This document shows, piece by piece, positions 17,730 to 24,948 of a stretch of 64,000 nucleotides of DNA; position 1 is the stretch's first letter; each line of letters begins with the position of its first letter. A program made the translations under genes and the position numbers. The stretch covers positions 62,001 to 126,000 of the forward strand of contig NZ_BJMM01000014.1 in NCBI RefSeq assembly GCF_006539165.1, in the 5' to 3' direction. Under the pieces are notes generated by a model that was not told where the DNA came from, searched no databases, and worked only from the letters and a program-made list of their open reading frames with translations. The stretch is from Streptomyces cacaoi. Its GTDB lineage: Bacteria; Actinomycetota; Actinomycetes; Streptomycetales; Streptomycetaceae.

Positions 17730-19243
17730 GCGGAGCCGACGAACTCGACGAGGCCATCGCCCTGGCCAACAGCGGCAGGACCCGCCCCACTCCGCCGCCG
17801 GCTCCCCGGCTGAAGAGGATCCGCCGCATCGAATGGAACGACGACCCGCGCCGGTCGTCCGAGGACGACGCCGGGGAGAGCGTCTACGCGAGCGACGGAG
17901 CGCCGTACGACCCCGACGCGGAAGAGGCCGAGGAGACCGGCGAGGACGCGCAGGAGACCGCGGAATCCCCAGCCGCCCGCCGGCCGCGTGCCGCCGCCCT
18001 GCCCACCTGGGAGGAGGCGCGGGAGCAGGCGGCACGCTCGGCCTCGGCACTGCCCGCGACGACCCTGCCGCTCGACCACACGCTCGGACACACCCTGGCG
18101 GCCCCCGTGTGCGCCCTGACGGATCTGCCCTCCTTCGACACCTCGGCGATGGACGGCTGGGCCGTGGCGGGCCCCGGCCCCTGGGCGGTGGCCGGAGCGG
18201 ACGGAGGCGACGACGCCGTCGGCATCCTCGCCGGTGACACCGCTGAGCCACCGCAGCTCGCCGACGGCGAAGCGGTGCGGATCGCCACGGGCGCCCGTAT
18301 CCCGCCCGGCACGAGCGCCGTCCTGCGCGCCGAGAACGCCGACGTCACCGGAAAGGGGCGCCGGCTGCGCACCCCCGAGGCGCCCCAGCCGGGAGCCGAC
18401 ATCCGCTCCCGCGGCCAGGAGTGCCGCACGGGCGACGAACTGCTGCCCGAGGGGCTGCACATCACTCCGGCCGTGCTGGGTCTGTGCGCCGCCGCCGGCT
18501 ACGACGAGCTGCGGGTGGTGCGCCGTCCGCGTGCCGAGGTCCTCGTGCTGGGCGACGAGCTGCTGCACCGGGGGCTGCCGCGGGACGGCCGTATCCGGGA
18601 CGCGCTCGGCCCGATGGTCGGTCCCTGGCTGAACGCCCTGGGCGCCGACGTCATCGCCACACGCAGGCTGGGCGACGACGCCGAGGCGCTGTACGAGGTC
18701 CTCTCCGCCACCACGGCGGACATGGTCGTCACCACGGGCAGCACGGCCTCGGGCCCCGTCGACCATCTCCAGCCGACGCTGCGCAGGCTCGGTGCCGAAC
18801 TCCTCGTCCACGGCGTCCGGGTACGCCCCGGGCACCCCATGCTGCTGGCCGCGCTGCCCGCCCAGGCGCACGCCGGGAGCGCACCACCGTCCACCTCGGA
18901 CGCTCCTCGGCGCGCACATCTGGTGGGGCTTCCCGGCAACCCGCTGGCGGCGCTCTCCGGCCTGGTCACGCTCGCCGCGCCGCTGCTGTACGCACTGGCC
19001 GGCCGTGTCGAACGCCCGCTCGCCCAGGCGACGTTGGGCGCCGAGGTGAGCGGCCACCCGAGCGACACCCGTCTCGTACCCGTCGTGCGGGAGGGCTCAG
19101 GGCTGCGGGCACGTGTGCAGCCGCTGCGGTACGCGGGCCCCGCCATGCTGCGCGGCGTCGCCGCCGCCGACGCTCTCGCCGTCGTCCCGCCCGGCGGCGC
19201 CGCCCCGGGCACCGATGTGACCGTCGTGGACCTGCCGTGGTGA
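17726..19243 (+). CDS. moeA: molybdopterin molybdotransferase MoeA
   Basis: Predicted 505-residue MoeA-type protein that inserts molybdate into adenylated molybdopterin. Visible family segments are DLPSFDTSAMDGWAVAGPG, VRIATGARIPPGTSAVLRAE, a MoCF-binding-like domain with TTGSTASGPVDHL, and VGLPGNPLAALSGL before the C-terminal barrel. An acidic N-terminal extension of about 85 residues is additional to the usual 400-residue MoeA. The GSTASG segment differs from the usual GGVSVG loop, so a diverged or moonlighting enzyme is possible. It overlaps mobA by ATGA, and its TGA overlaps the GTG of the channel gene. Confidence 0.83.
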   Translation: MSGADELDEAIALANSGRTRPTPPPAPRLKRIRRIEWNDDPRRSSEDDAGESVYASDGAPYDPDAEEAEETGEDAQETAESPAARRPRAAALPTWEEAREQAARSASALPATTLPLDHTLGHTLAAPVCALTDLPSFDTSAMDGWAVAGPGPWAVAGADGGDDAVGILAGDTAEPPQLADGEAVRIATGARIPPGTSAVLRAENADVTGKGRRLRTPEAPQPGADIRSRGQECRTGDELLPEGLHITPAVLGLCAAAGYDELRVVRRPRAEVLVLGDELLHRGLPRDGRIRDALGPMVGPWLNALGADVIATRRLGDDAEALYEVLSATTADMVVTTGSTASGPVDHLQPTLRRLGAELLVHGVRVRPGHPMLLAALPAQAHAGSAPPSTSDAPRRAHLVGLPGNPLAALSGLVTLAAPLLYALAGRVERPLAQATLGAEVSGHPSDTRLVPVVREGSGLRARVQPLRYAGPAMLRGVAAADALAVVPPGGAAPGTDVTVVDLPW

Positions 19244-20322
19244 GGCGGCTGCGCAGCCCCAAGGAGGAGAGCGAGGAGGAGCGGCACGGCTATGTGCTGC
19301 TCCCCCGCGTCGAGGTCAGCCCCATCCGCCAGGTGGTGCGGCGGCTGCTCGCCGCCGTGGGCGTGCTGGCGGTGACGGTGCTGCTGGTGTGGCTGGACCG
19401 GGAGGGCTACCGGGACAACGCCGACGGCGAGATGAGCTTCCTGGACTGCGTGTACTACACGACGGTCTCGCTCTCCACGACCGGCTACGGCGACATCGCC
19501 CCCGCCTCCGACAGCGCCCGCCTGGTCAACGCGCTCCTCCTCACGCCCCTGCGCGTGCTGTTCCTGATCATCCTCATCGGCACCACGCTGGAAGCGCTCA
19601 CGGACCGCACCCGCCAGCAGTGGCGCCTGTCCCGTTGGAGGTCCGCCTTGCGCGACCACACCGTCGTCGTCGGTTTCGGAACGAAGGGGCGCTCGGCCAC
19701 CCAGACGCTCCTGTCGACCGGGGTACCCCGCAACCAGATCGTCGTCATCGACCCGCACCCGACCGCCGTCAAGGCCGCCAACTCCGAGGGTTTCGCGGGG
19801 GTCGAGGGGGACGGCACCCGCAGCGAGGTGCTCGTCAGGGCGGAGACACAGCGCGCCAAGCAGATCGTCATCGCTCCGCAGCGCGACGACACCTCGGTCC
19901 TGGTGACGCTGACGGCGCGGCAGCTGAACCCGCGCGTCAAAATCGTCGCAGCTGTGCGCGAGGAGGAAAACGCGCCTCTGCTGCGGCAGTCCGGCGCGGA
20001 CGCCGTCATCACCAGCGCCAGCGCCGCGGGACGGCTGCTCGGCCTGGCGATGCTCAGCCCGAACGCCAGCACGGTGATGGAGGACCTCATCCAGCAGGGC
20101 ACCGGGCTGGACCTCAGAGAGCGCCCCGTCACCAAGGCCGAGGCGGGCCACTCCCCACGCGAGTGCGCCGACCTGGTGGTCTCCGTCGTCCGGGGCCACC
20201 GGATACTGGCGTTCGACGACCCCGAGGCCGGCACGCTCCAGCTCACCGACCGCGTCGTCGTCATCAACCGCGCCTCGCGCGAGATGCCCGAGTCCACCGA
20301 CCGCCGCGGCGAACCGCGCTGA
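19240..20322 (+). CDS. K+ channel subunit with RCK (TrkA-N) domain
   Basis: Predicted 360-residue potassium channel. A first transmembrane helix at about residues 33-50 (AAVGVLAVTVLLVWL) and a pore loop with the filter TTGYGD (residues about 83-88) precede a second helix (LLLTPLRVLFLIILIGTTL). A cytosolic RCK/TrkA-N domain with VVVGFGTKGRSATQTLL and IDPHPTAV and a TrkA-C-like end complete it. The architecture is MthK-like (TM-P-TM-RCK). GTG 19240 overlaps the moeA stop as GTGA. The cytosolic N-terminus is charged (EESEEERHGY). It is the last gene of the coupled run that starts at bkdA. Confidence 0.88.
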   Translation: MRRLRSPKEESEEERHGYVLLPRVEVSPIRQVVRRLLAAVGVLAVTVLLVWLDREGYRDNADGEMSFLDCVYYTTVSLSTTGYGDIAPASDSARLVNALLLTPLRVLFLIILIGTTLEALTDRTRQQWRLSRWRSALRDHTVVVGFGTKGRSATQTLLSTGVPRNQIVVIDPHPTAVKAANSEGFAGVEGDGTRSEVLVRAETQRAKQIVIAPQRDDTSVLVTLTARQLNPRVKIVAAVREEENAPLLRQSGADAVITSASAAGRLLGLAMLSPNASTVMEDLIQQGTGLDLRERPVTKAEAGHSPRECADLVVSVVRGHRILAFDDPEAGTLQLTDRVVVINRASREMPESTDRRGEPR

Positions 20323-20380
20323 CGCCGACGGTGCACCGCACGCGGGCGGGCACCGACGGCCTCGGCCGGCGGGAAAACTT

Positions 20381-20430
20381 CCACAGCTGTGGGCGGCACC
20401 GGCGGGACCGGCTTCCGCCCACAGCTGTGC
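20381..20430 (+). terminator. hairpin containing two CACAGCTGTG palindromes, after the channel gene
   Basis: A 15-bp inverted repeat CACAGCTGTGGGCGG / CCGCCCACAGCTGTG with an 18-nt loop, 60 bp after the channel stop. Each arm is itself a CACAGCTGTG palindrome, so it may be a protein site as well as a terminator. Confidence 0.55.
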
Positions 20431-20518
20431 GACGCCGAAGCCGGTCCGGGCTCATCCCTTCGGGTGGCGGAGTCGCGCGCACGGCCTGCCGACCGCCGCC
20501 ACGCGTGACGATGACGCG

Positions 20519-20686
20519 ATGGACCCTCCGCCGACCTGCCCCGACTGCCCCGACCGGCTGCTGTGGAAGGACACCCGCGGGACCGGCCCCGGAAAGCCCG
20601 ACTCCTGGTTCTGGTTCTGCACCGGCTGCCATCGCGGCTACATGCCCACACCGGAACAGAAGCTCCGCTTCACCTGCGCGGCCTGA
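20519..20686 (+). CDS. small zinc-ribbon protein, 55 residues
   Basis: Short gene read from ATG 20519 to TGA 20686. It has two Cys pairs, CPDC (residues 7-10) and CTGC (34-37), separated by an aromatic stretch DSWFWFC, the pattern of a zinc ribbon. I do not recognise a named family. There is no strong ribosome binding site, but the Cys spacing, aromatic content and lack of other use for this gap argue that it is real. It lies between the channel gene hairpin and the quinone oxidoreductase gene, in the same direction. The function is unknown; similar mini-ribbons bind nucleic acid or RNA polymerase. Confidence 0.6.
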   Translation: MDPPPTCPDCPDRLLWKDTRGTGPGKPDSWFWFCTGCHRGYMPTPEQKLRFTCAA

Positions 20687-20772
20687 GCCCCGCGCGGCCG
20701 CCGCCCCCGTCGCCGGTCCGGCTGCTGCGGCACCCCGCGCCGCGCGCGGGAGCGAGCGGTAGCGTCGACGGC

Positions 20773-21753
20773 ATGCATGCGATCACGATTCCCGAACCCG
20801 GCGGTCCCGAGGCGCTGGTCTGGGCCGAGGTCCCGGACCCGGAACCCGGGGACGGCGAGGTCCTCGTCGACGTCGCTGCCGGCGCCGTCAACCGCGCCGA
20901 CGTCCTGCAACGGCAGGGCTTCTACGACCCGCCTCCGGGCGCGAGCCCCTACCCGGGCCTGGAGTGCTCCGGCCGGATCTCCGCCGTGGGCCCCGGCGTC
21001 TCCGGCTGGGCGGTCGGCGACGAGGTGTGCGCGCTGCTGGGCGGCGGCGGGTACGCCGAGAAGGTCGCCGTGCCCAGCGGACAGCTGCTGCCCGTCCCGG
21101 ACGGCATGGACGTGACGACGGCGGCCGGTCTGCCCGAGGTGGTCTGCACCGTCTGGTCGAACGTCTTCATGGTGGCGCATCTGCGCCCCGGCGAGACCCT
21201 TCTCGTGCACGGCGGCTCCAGCGGCATCGGCACGATGGCGATCCAGCTGGCCAAGGCCGTCGGTGCCCGGGTCGCGGTCACGGCGGGGAGCGCGGAGAAG
21301 CTCGACCGCTGTGCCGAACTGGGCGCGGACGTGCTCATCAACTACCGCGAGCAGGACTTCGTCGAGGAGATCCGCTCCGCGACGGGCGGGGCCGGAGCCG
21401 ACGTCATCCTCGACATCATGGGCGCCAAGTATCTGGACCGGAACGTGAAGGCGCTGGCGACCAACGGTCGGCTCGCCGTCATCGGTCTCCAGGGCGGTAA
21501 CAAGGGCGAGTTGAACCTGGGCGCCCTCCTGGCCAAGCGCGGCGCCGTGACGGCCACCTCCCTGCGGGGCCGGCCGGCCGACGAGAAGGCGGCCATCGTG
21601 GCCGCCGTCCGCGAACACGTCTGGCCGCTGCTGTCCGACGGACGCATCCGCGCCGTCATCGACAGCACCGTGCCGATGCGGGACGCCGCCGAGGCGCACC
21701 GCTCCCTGGACGCCAGCCGGCACATCGGCAAGATCCTGCTGACCACGGACTGA
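20773..21753 (+). CDS. NAD(P)H-quinone oxidoreductase (zeta-crystallin type)
   Basis: Predicted 326-residue medium-chain dehydrogenase/reductase of the quinone oxidoreductase branch. The N-terminal GroES-like domain has AVNRADVLQRQGFYDPPPGA and lacks the zinc ligands of alcohol dehydrogenases. The Rossmann domain carries the NADPH loop VHGGSSGIGTMAIQLAK. The C-terminal segment RHIGKILL is typical. The length is normal. ATG 20773 follows a weak purine-poor leader. It is monocistronic by appearance, closed by a strong hairpin at 21775-21805. The likely role is one-electron reduction of quinones or enones; the physiological substrate is unknown. Confidence 0.88.
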   Translation: MHAITIPEPGGPEALVWAEVPDPEPGDGEVLVDVAAGAVNRADVLQRQGFYDPPPGASPYPGLECSGRISAVGPGVSGWAVGDEVCALLGGGGYAEKVAVPSGQLLPVPDGMDVTTAAGLPEVVCTVWSNVFMVAHLRPGETLLVHGGSSGIGTMAIQLAKAVGARVAVTAGSAEKLDRCAELGADVLINYREQDFVEEIRSATGGAGADVILDIMGAKYLDRNVKALATNGRLAVIGLQGGNKGELNLGALLAKRGAVTATSLRGRPADEKAAIVAAVREHVWPLLSDGRIRAVIDSTVPMRDAAEAHRSLDASRHIGKILLTTD

Positions 21754-22146
21754 GCCGCCCCGCACCACCGCCTCGCGCGCGTGCCCGCCCGGCGGGCACG
21801 CGCGCCGGCCCTCGTACCGCCGCCCACGCGAGGAACTTCCTTCCACAGCTGCGCGAGTTTCCGCCCGCACGCCCCAGCTGTGCGCCTGCTCCCGAGGCGG
21901 CCGCCGGGTACCTCCACAGAGGTGCGGCCTCACCCGGGCCTGCGCCCGCGAAAACCTGCCACAGCTGTGCCGGAGACACCGCAGCTGTGCCGAGGAACCG
22001 GACGGCCGGGAACGCCACACAGCCGACACGAGCGCACGCGGTCCGCAGCGGACCCCCTAATGCCCGCTTGTCTGAAATGCCGGAAATACTCCTTCATGTG
22101 ACGCTGGTGAGGTCTATGGACCATCCAGCTCGGAAGGGTCTCGGCC
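21754..22146. other. intergenic region rich in CAGCTG elements
   Basis: Nearly 400 bp with no gene. After the terminator at 21775-21805 it holds four CAGCTG-centred sites (21843-21853, 21873-21884, 21959-21971, 21979-21991). Two of them are preceded by GAAC/AAAC-type sequence, like the site at 20381. Confidence 0.6.
21775..21805 (+). terminator. terminator of the quinone oxidoreductase gene
   Basis: Inverted repeat of 15 bp, GCGCGCGTGCCCGCC / GGCGGGCACGCGCGC, around a single base, 21 bp after the stop codon. The real loop would open the innermost pairs. Confidence 0.75.
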
Positions 22147-23352
22147 GTGGCAGAAGCGCGCCGCCGACGCATCGGAGTCGCCCTGGCGACCTGTGCACTG
22201 CTGCTCCTCCCCACCCCGCCGCTCGCCGCGGCCCACTCGTCGCCGCAGAGGGGCGGCGCACCGGAGCGCGCCGAACGGCTCCTCCGCCCGGACACCTCGC
22301 CACAGCCCCCCGCAGCTCCCGGGCACTCCCTGCCCGCCCCGCCCTCTCCGCCCGCGCTGTCTCCCCTGCCCTCGCTGACGCCTCCCGCCCCGGACAGCCG
22401 GCACGCGCCCCCGGACCGGCACGGCGCGCATCCGCAGCAGAGCACCGGCACCCGCGCCGCCTCACCCGGGCACGAACAGCAGGCCCAGCTCCCCCGCTCC
22501 CCGCTCACCCTGCCCGGCCCCTCGCACATGGCCCCGCGCACGCCCCCCGACGCGCCTCCGCCGCACCCCGGTGACGAACACCCGCTGCCTCCCGGGCTCG
22601 CGCTCCCCGAGGGCATCAGCGGCACGTTCGCCCCCGGGCACGCGGGCGGGGACCCCACGGCGGGCGACGCACGGCCTCCTGCCCGCCCCCCGGACGGTTC
22701 CGGCCCCCGCGCACACGACCGGCCGCCGCAGGACGGCCGGTCCGGGCACGGTGACACCGAGGGGGACGGCGGCGGGGGAGCGGCCCGGAGCAGCACGAAA
22801 GCAGCCGGTCCGGACGGGGCGCTGCTGCCGCTGCCGGGCCGTCCGGACGACCGCCCGGAACCCCGGCCCGAGTCGGCCCCCGGAAAACGGGACGCCCCCG
22901 GACCGCACCCCAGCACCGGCCACTCGTCCGGCTCCGGCGAGAGCGGCGCCGGCCACCGGAACCCCGGCGAGGCCCGTCCGCACCGGAAGAAGCCGGACGA
23001 CAGCCGGCAGGGCCCCGGGAGCCACACACCGGACGAGGGCGCGGCCACGGGGGAGCGGTCTCACCGGCCGCGGGAAACCCCGGGCCCCACGTCGCTCCTG
23101 GACGGCCCGTCCTCGTCCGAAGAGGCCGTGGAGGAACCCCCGGCCCCGCCCGAGCAGTCCATCGGGAAGCACGATCTCTACAGCTCGGGAGGCACCGTGT
23201 CCGAGCGGGGCGACGAGGCGCGCGAGGACGGCGAGGAGAACGTCCCCACGCAGCCTTCCGGGCAGGTACTGCCGGTGCTGCCGCTGGGCGCCGGCATGGC
23301 CCTGATCGGTCTCGGCCTCGCGTTCCTGGCCCTGCTGCTGCGCCGTGGCTGA
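22147..23352 (+). CDS. proline-rich secreted protein with C-terminal membrane anchor
   Basis: Predicted 401-residue surface protein. It has an N-terminal signal peptide (MAEARRRRIG charged start, then ATCALLLLPTPPLAAA, cleavage likely after AAA-HS). About 300 residues of Pro/Gly/Ser/His-rich disordered sequence follow. A C-terminal hydrophobic helix (GAGMALIGLGLAFLALLL) is followed by RRG. The tail resembles a sortase-type anchor (hydrophobic helix plus Arg), but I see no LPXTG or LAXTG motif before it; the nearest is LPVLPLGAG. GTG 22147 follows GGAAGGG. Function unknown: an extracellular stalk or matrix protein is a guess. Confidence 0.7.
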   Translation: MAEARRRRIGVALATCALLLLPTPPLAAAHSSPQRGGAPERAERLLRPDTSPQPPAAPGHSLPAPPSPPALSPLPSLTPPAPDSRHAPPDRHGAHPQQSTGTRAASPGHEQQAQLPRSPLTLPGPSHMAPRTPPDAPPPHPGDEHPLPPGLALPEGISGTFAPGHAGGDPTAGDARPPARPPDGSGPRAHDRPPQDGRSGHGDTEGDGGGGAARSSTKAAGPDGALLPLPGRPDDRPEPRPESAPGKRDAPGPHPSTGHSSGSGESGAGHRNPGEARPHRKKPDDSRQGPGSHTPDEGAATGERSHRPRETPGPTSLLDGPSSSEEAVEEPPAPPEQSIGKHDLYSSGGTVSERGDEAREDGEENVPTQPSGQVLPVLPLGAGMALIGLGLAFLALLLRRG

Positions 23353-23400
23353 TCTTCGCTCGCCCGGCACACGGCACAGCTGACGATGCAGAATGGGGGC

Positions 23401-23964
23401 ATGACACAGCCGAGCAACGAACAGTCGCAGGAGAGCCCCCAGGTCCTGGTCGTGGGGCCCGACGGTATGGCTCTCGGCGGTGCCGCGGGCAAGAGCGGTG
23501 ACGGTGAAGGCGACGAGCAGGCTGAGGTCCCCGTGACGGACATGGTGGAGCAGCCGGCGAAGGTCATGCGGATCGGAAGCATGATCAAGCAGTTGCTGGA
23601 GGAGGTGAAGGCCGCACCGCTGGACGAGGCCAGCAGGGCCCGCCTCAAGGAGATCCACACCAGCTCGATCAAGGAGCTGGAGGACGGTCTGGCGCCGGAG
23701 CTGATCGAGGAGCTGGAACGGCTCTCGCTTCCCTTCACCGAGGGTTCCACCCCCACCGACGCCGAGCTGCGGATCGCCCAGGCCCAGCTCGTGGGCTGGC
23801 TGGAGGGCCTCTTCCACGGCATCCAGACGGCGCTCTTCGCCCAGCAGATGGCCGCACGCGCACAGCTGGAGCAGATGCGCAGGGCGCTGCCTCCGGGTGT
23901 CCTCCCCGAGGAGGGCGCGCCGGGCGAAGACGCGAAGGGCCGCACCGGCGGGCCCTATCTGTGA
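23401..23964 (+). CDS. bpa: bacterial proteasome activator Bpa (PafE)
   Basis: Predicted 187-residue protein with the helical core of Bpa/PafE (MIKQLLEEVKAAPLDEASRA, then ELIEELERLSLPF and AQAQLVGWLEGLFHGIQTAL). The C-terminus ends GPYL, equivalent to the GQYL end of mycobacterial Bpa that docks into the 20S proteasome alpha ring to open the gate without ATP. ATG 23401 with GGGGG just upstream is preferred over the ATG at 23386. A tight hairpin follows at 23968-23990. It is monocistronic. Proteasome genes are not in this window; streptomycetes carry them elsewhere. Confidence 0.85.
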   Translation: MTQPSNEQSQESPQVLVVGPDGMALGGAAGKSGDGEGDEQAEVPVTDMVEQPAKVMRIGSMIKQLLEEVKAAPLDEASRARLKEIHTSSIKELEDGLAPELIEELERLSLPFTEGSTPTDAELRIAQAQLVGWLEGLFHGIQTALFAQQMAARAQLEQMRRALPPGVLPEEGAPGEDAKGRTGGPYL

Positions 23965-23967
23965 CCC

Positions 23968-23990
23968 TTCTTCGCCTGCCCGGCGAAGAA
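23968..23990 (+). terminator. hairpin after bpa
   Basis: TTCTTCGCC / GGCGAAGAA, a 9-bp stem with a 5-nt loop, starting 3 bp after the bpa stop codon. Confidence 0.65.
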
Positions 23991-24013
23991 GCGCTCCTGC
24001 GCAGACCTTTTCC

Positions 24014-24042
24014 CGAGCCCGGGGCTCCGCGCCCCGGGCTCG
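24014..24042. terminator. bidirectional terminator between bpa and the methyltransferase gene
   Basis: Perfect 12-bp stem CGAGCCCGGGGC / GCCCCGGGCTCG with a 5-nt loop. T-rich sequence lies on the right (ACGCTTTT) and CCTTTTCC on the left, so it can act for both converging genes. Confidence 0.75.
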
Positions 24043-24156
24043 ACGCTTTTCTGCGTCAGCTGTGGGGACGTTCCGCCACGTCTCCACGGGAGCGCGAGGA
24101 CGTTCCCTCCGGGACGCCGATGCGCCGGGTGCTCGGCCCGAGGGCCGGGACGCCGC

Positions 24157-24906
24157 TCAGGCCGGCTGCGCCATCCAGTGGTAGAGCGCCATGGCCACGC
24201 TGGTGGCGAGGTTGTAGCTGGAGACCTGGGGCCGCATGGGCAGCGCCACCAGCTGGTCGGCACGCGCCCTGACCTCGGCGGAGAGGCCGTGGCGTTCGGA
24301 GCCGAAGGCGAGCAGCGCGTCGGCCGGCAGCGGCACGGACCGCAGATCGGCGCCGTCCGCGTCGAAGGCGTACAGCGGTCCGTCCGGCAGCTGAGGAACC
24401 GTGCGCCGCTCCACAGCTGTGGCGAAGTGCAGCCCGGCGCCCGCGCGGACAGCCGCAGGATGCCAGGGGTCCACGTCGCCGGTGGTGAGCACGCCACCGG
24501 CCCCGGCGCCCGCCGCCAGCCGCACCACGGCCCCGAGATTGCCGAGGTTGCGCGGGTTGTCCAGGACGACGAGGGGAGCGGTCCGGTCCAGCTCCCGAGC
24601 GGTGTCCCGCAGGGCGAGCCCGGCGACCCCGGTGGGGTGCGGGCGGGGCACCAGCTGACGCAGCCTTTCCGCCGGCACCTCGTGCAGCAGACCGTCCAGA
24701 GCGTCCACCAGGTCGGGCGCCAGCTCCTCGGCGAGGGCCAGCGTCGCGCCGCGGTCCAGCGTCCGGGCCACCGGCACCCGTGCGCCGAAACGCAGCGCGT
24801 GCTTGAGCGCGTGGAACCCGTCCAGCAGCACGCCCTGCGGCGCATACGCGGCCCATGCGGCGTCACCGGTGCCCGCGCCGTCGGCTCTCCCGTCGTACCT
24901 GGTCAC
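24157..24906 (-). CDS. TrmH/SpoU-family RNA 2'-O-methyltransferase
   Basis: Predicted 249-residue SPOUT methyltransferase with the three SpoU motifs: LDNPRNLGNLGAVVRLA (motif 1, catalytic Arg), FGSERHGLS (motif 2) and SSYNLATSVAMALYHW (motif 3). These form the trefoil-knot SAM site. The N-terminal part (PQGVLLDGFHALKHALRF) fits the substrate-binding region of rRNA/tRNA ribose methyltransferases. GTG 24906 starts the frame. The target nucleotide cannot be told from sequence. A terminator lies beyond the stop codon at 24014-24042. Confidence 0.87.
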   Translation of the reverse strand: MTRYDGRADGAGTGDAAWAAYAPQGVLLDGFHALKHALRFGARVPVARTLDRGATLALAEELAPDLVDALDGLLHEVPAERLRQLVPRPHPTGVAGLALRDTARELDRTAPLVVLDNPRNLGNLGAVVRLAAGAGAGGVLTTGDVDPWHPAAVRAGAGLHFATAVERRTVPQLPDGPLYAFDADGADLRSVPLPADALLAFGSERHGLSAEVRARADQLVALPMRPQVSSYNLATSVAMALYHWMAQPA

Positions 24907-24948
24907 CGGGCCAGCCTACGGGCAGCGGAACGGCGGCGGGAGCGGTGT

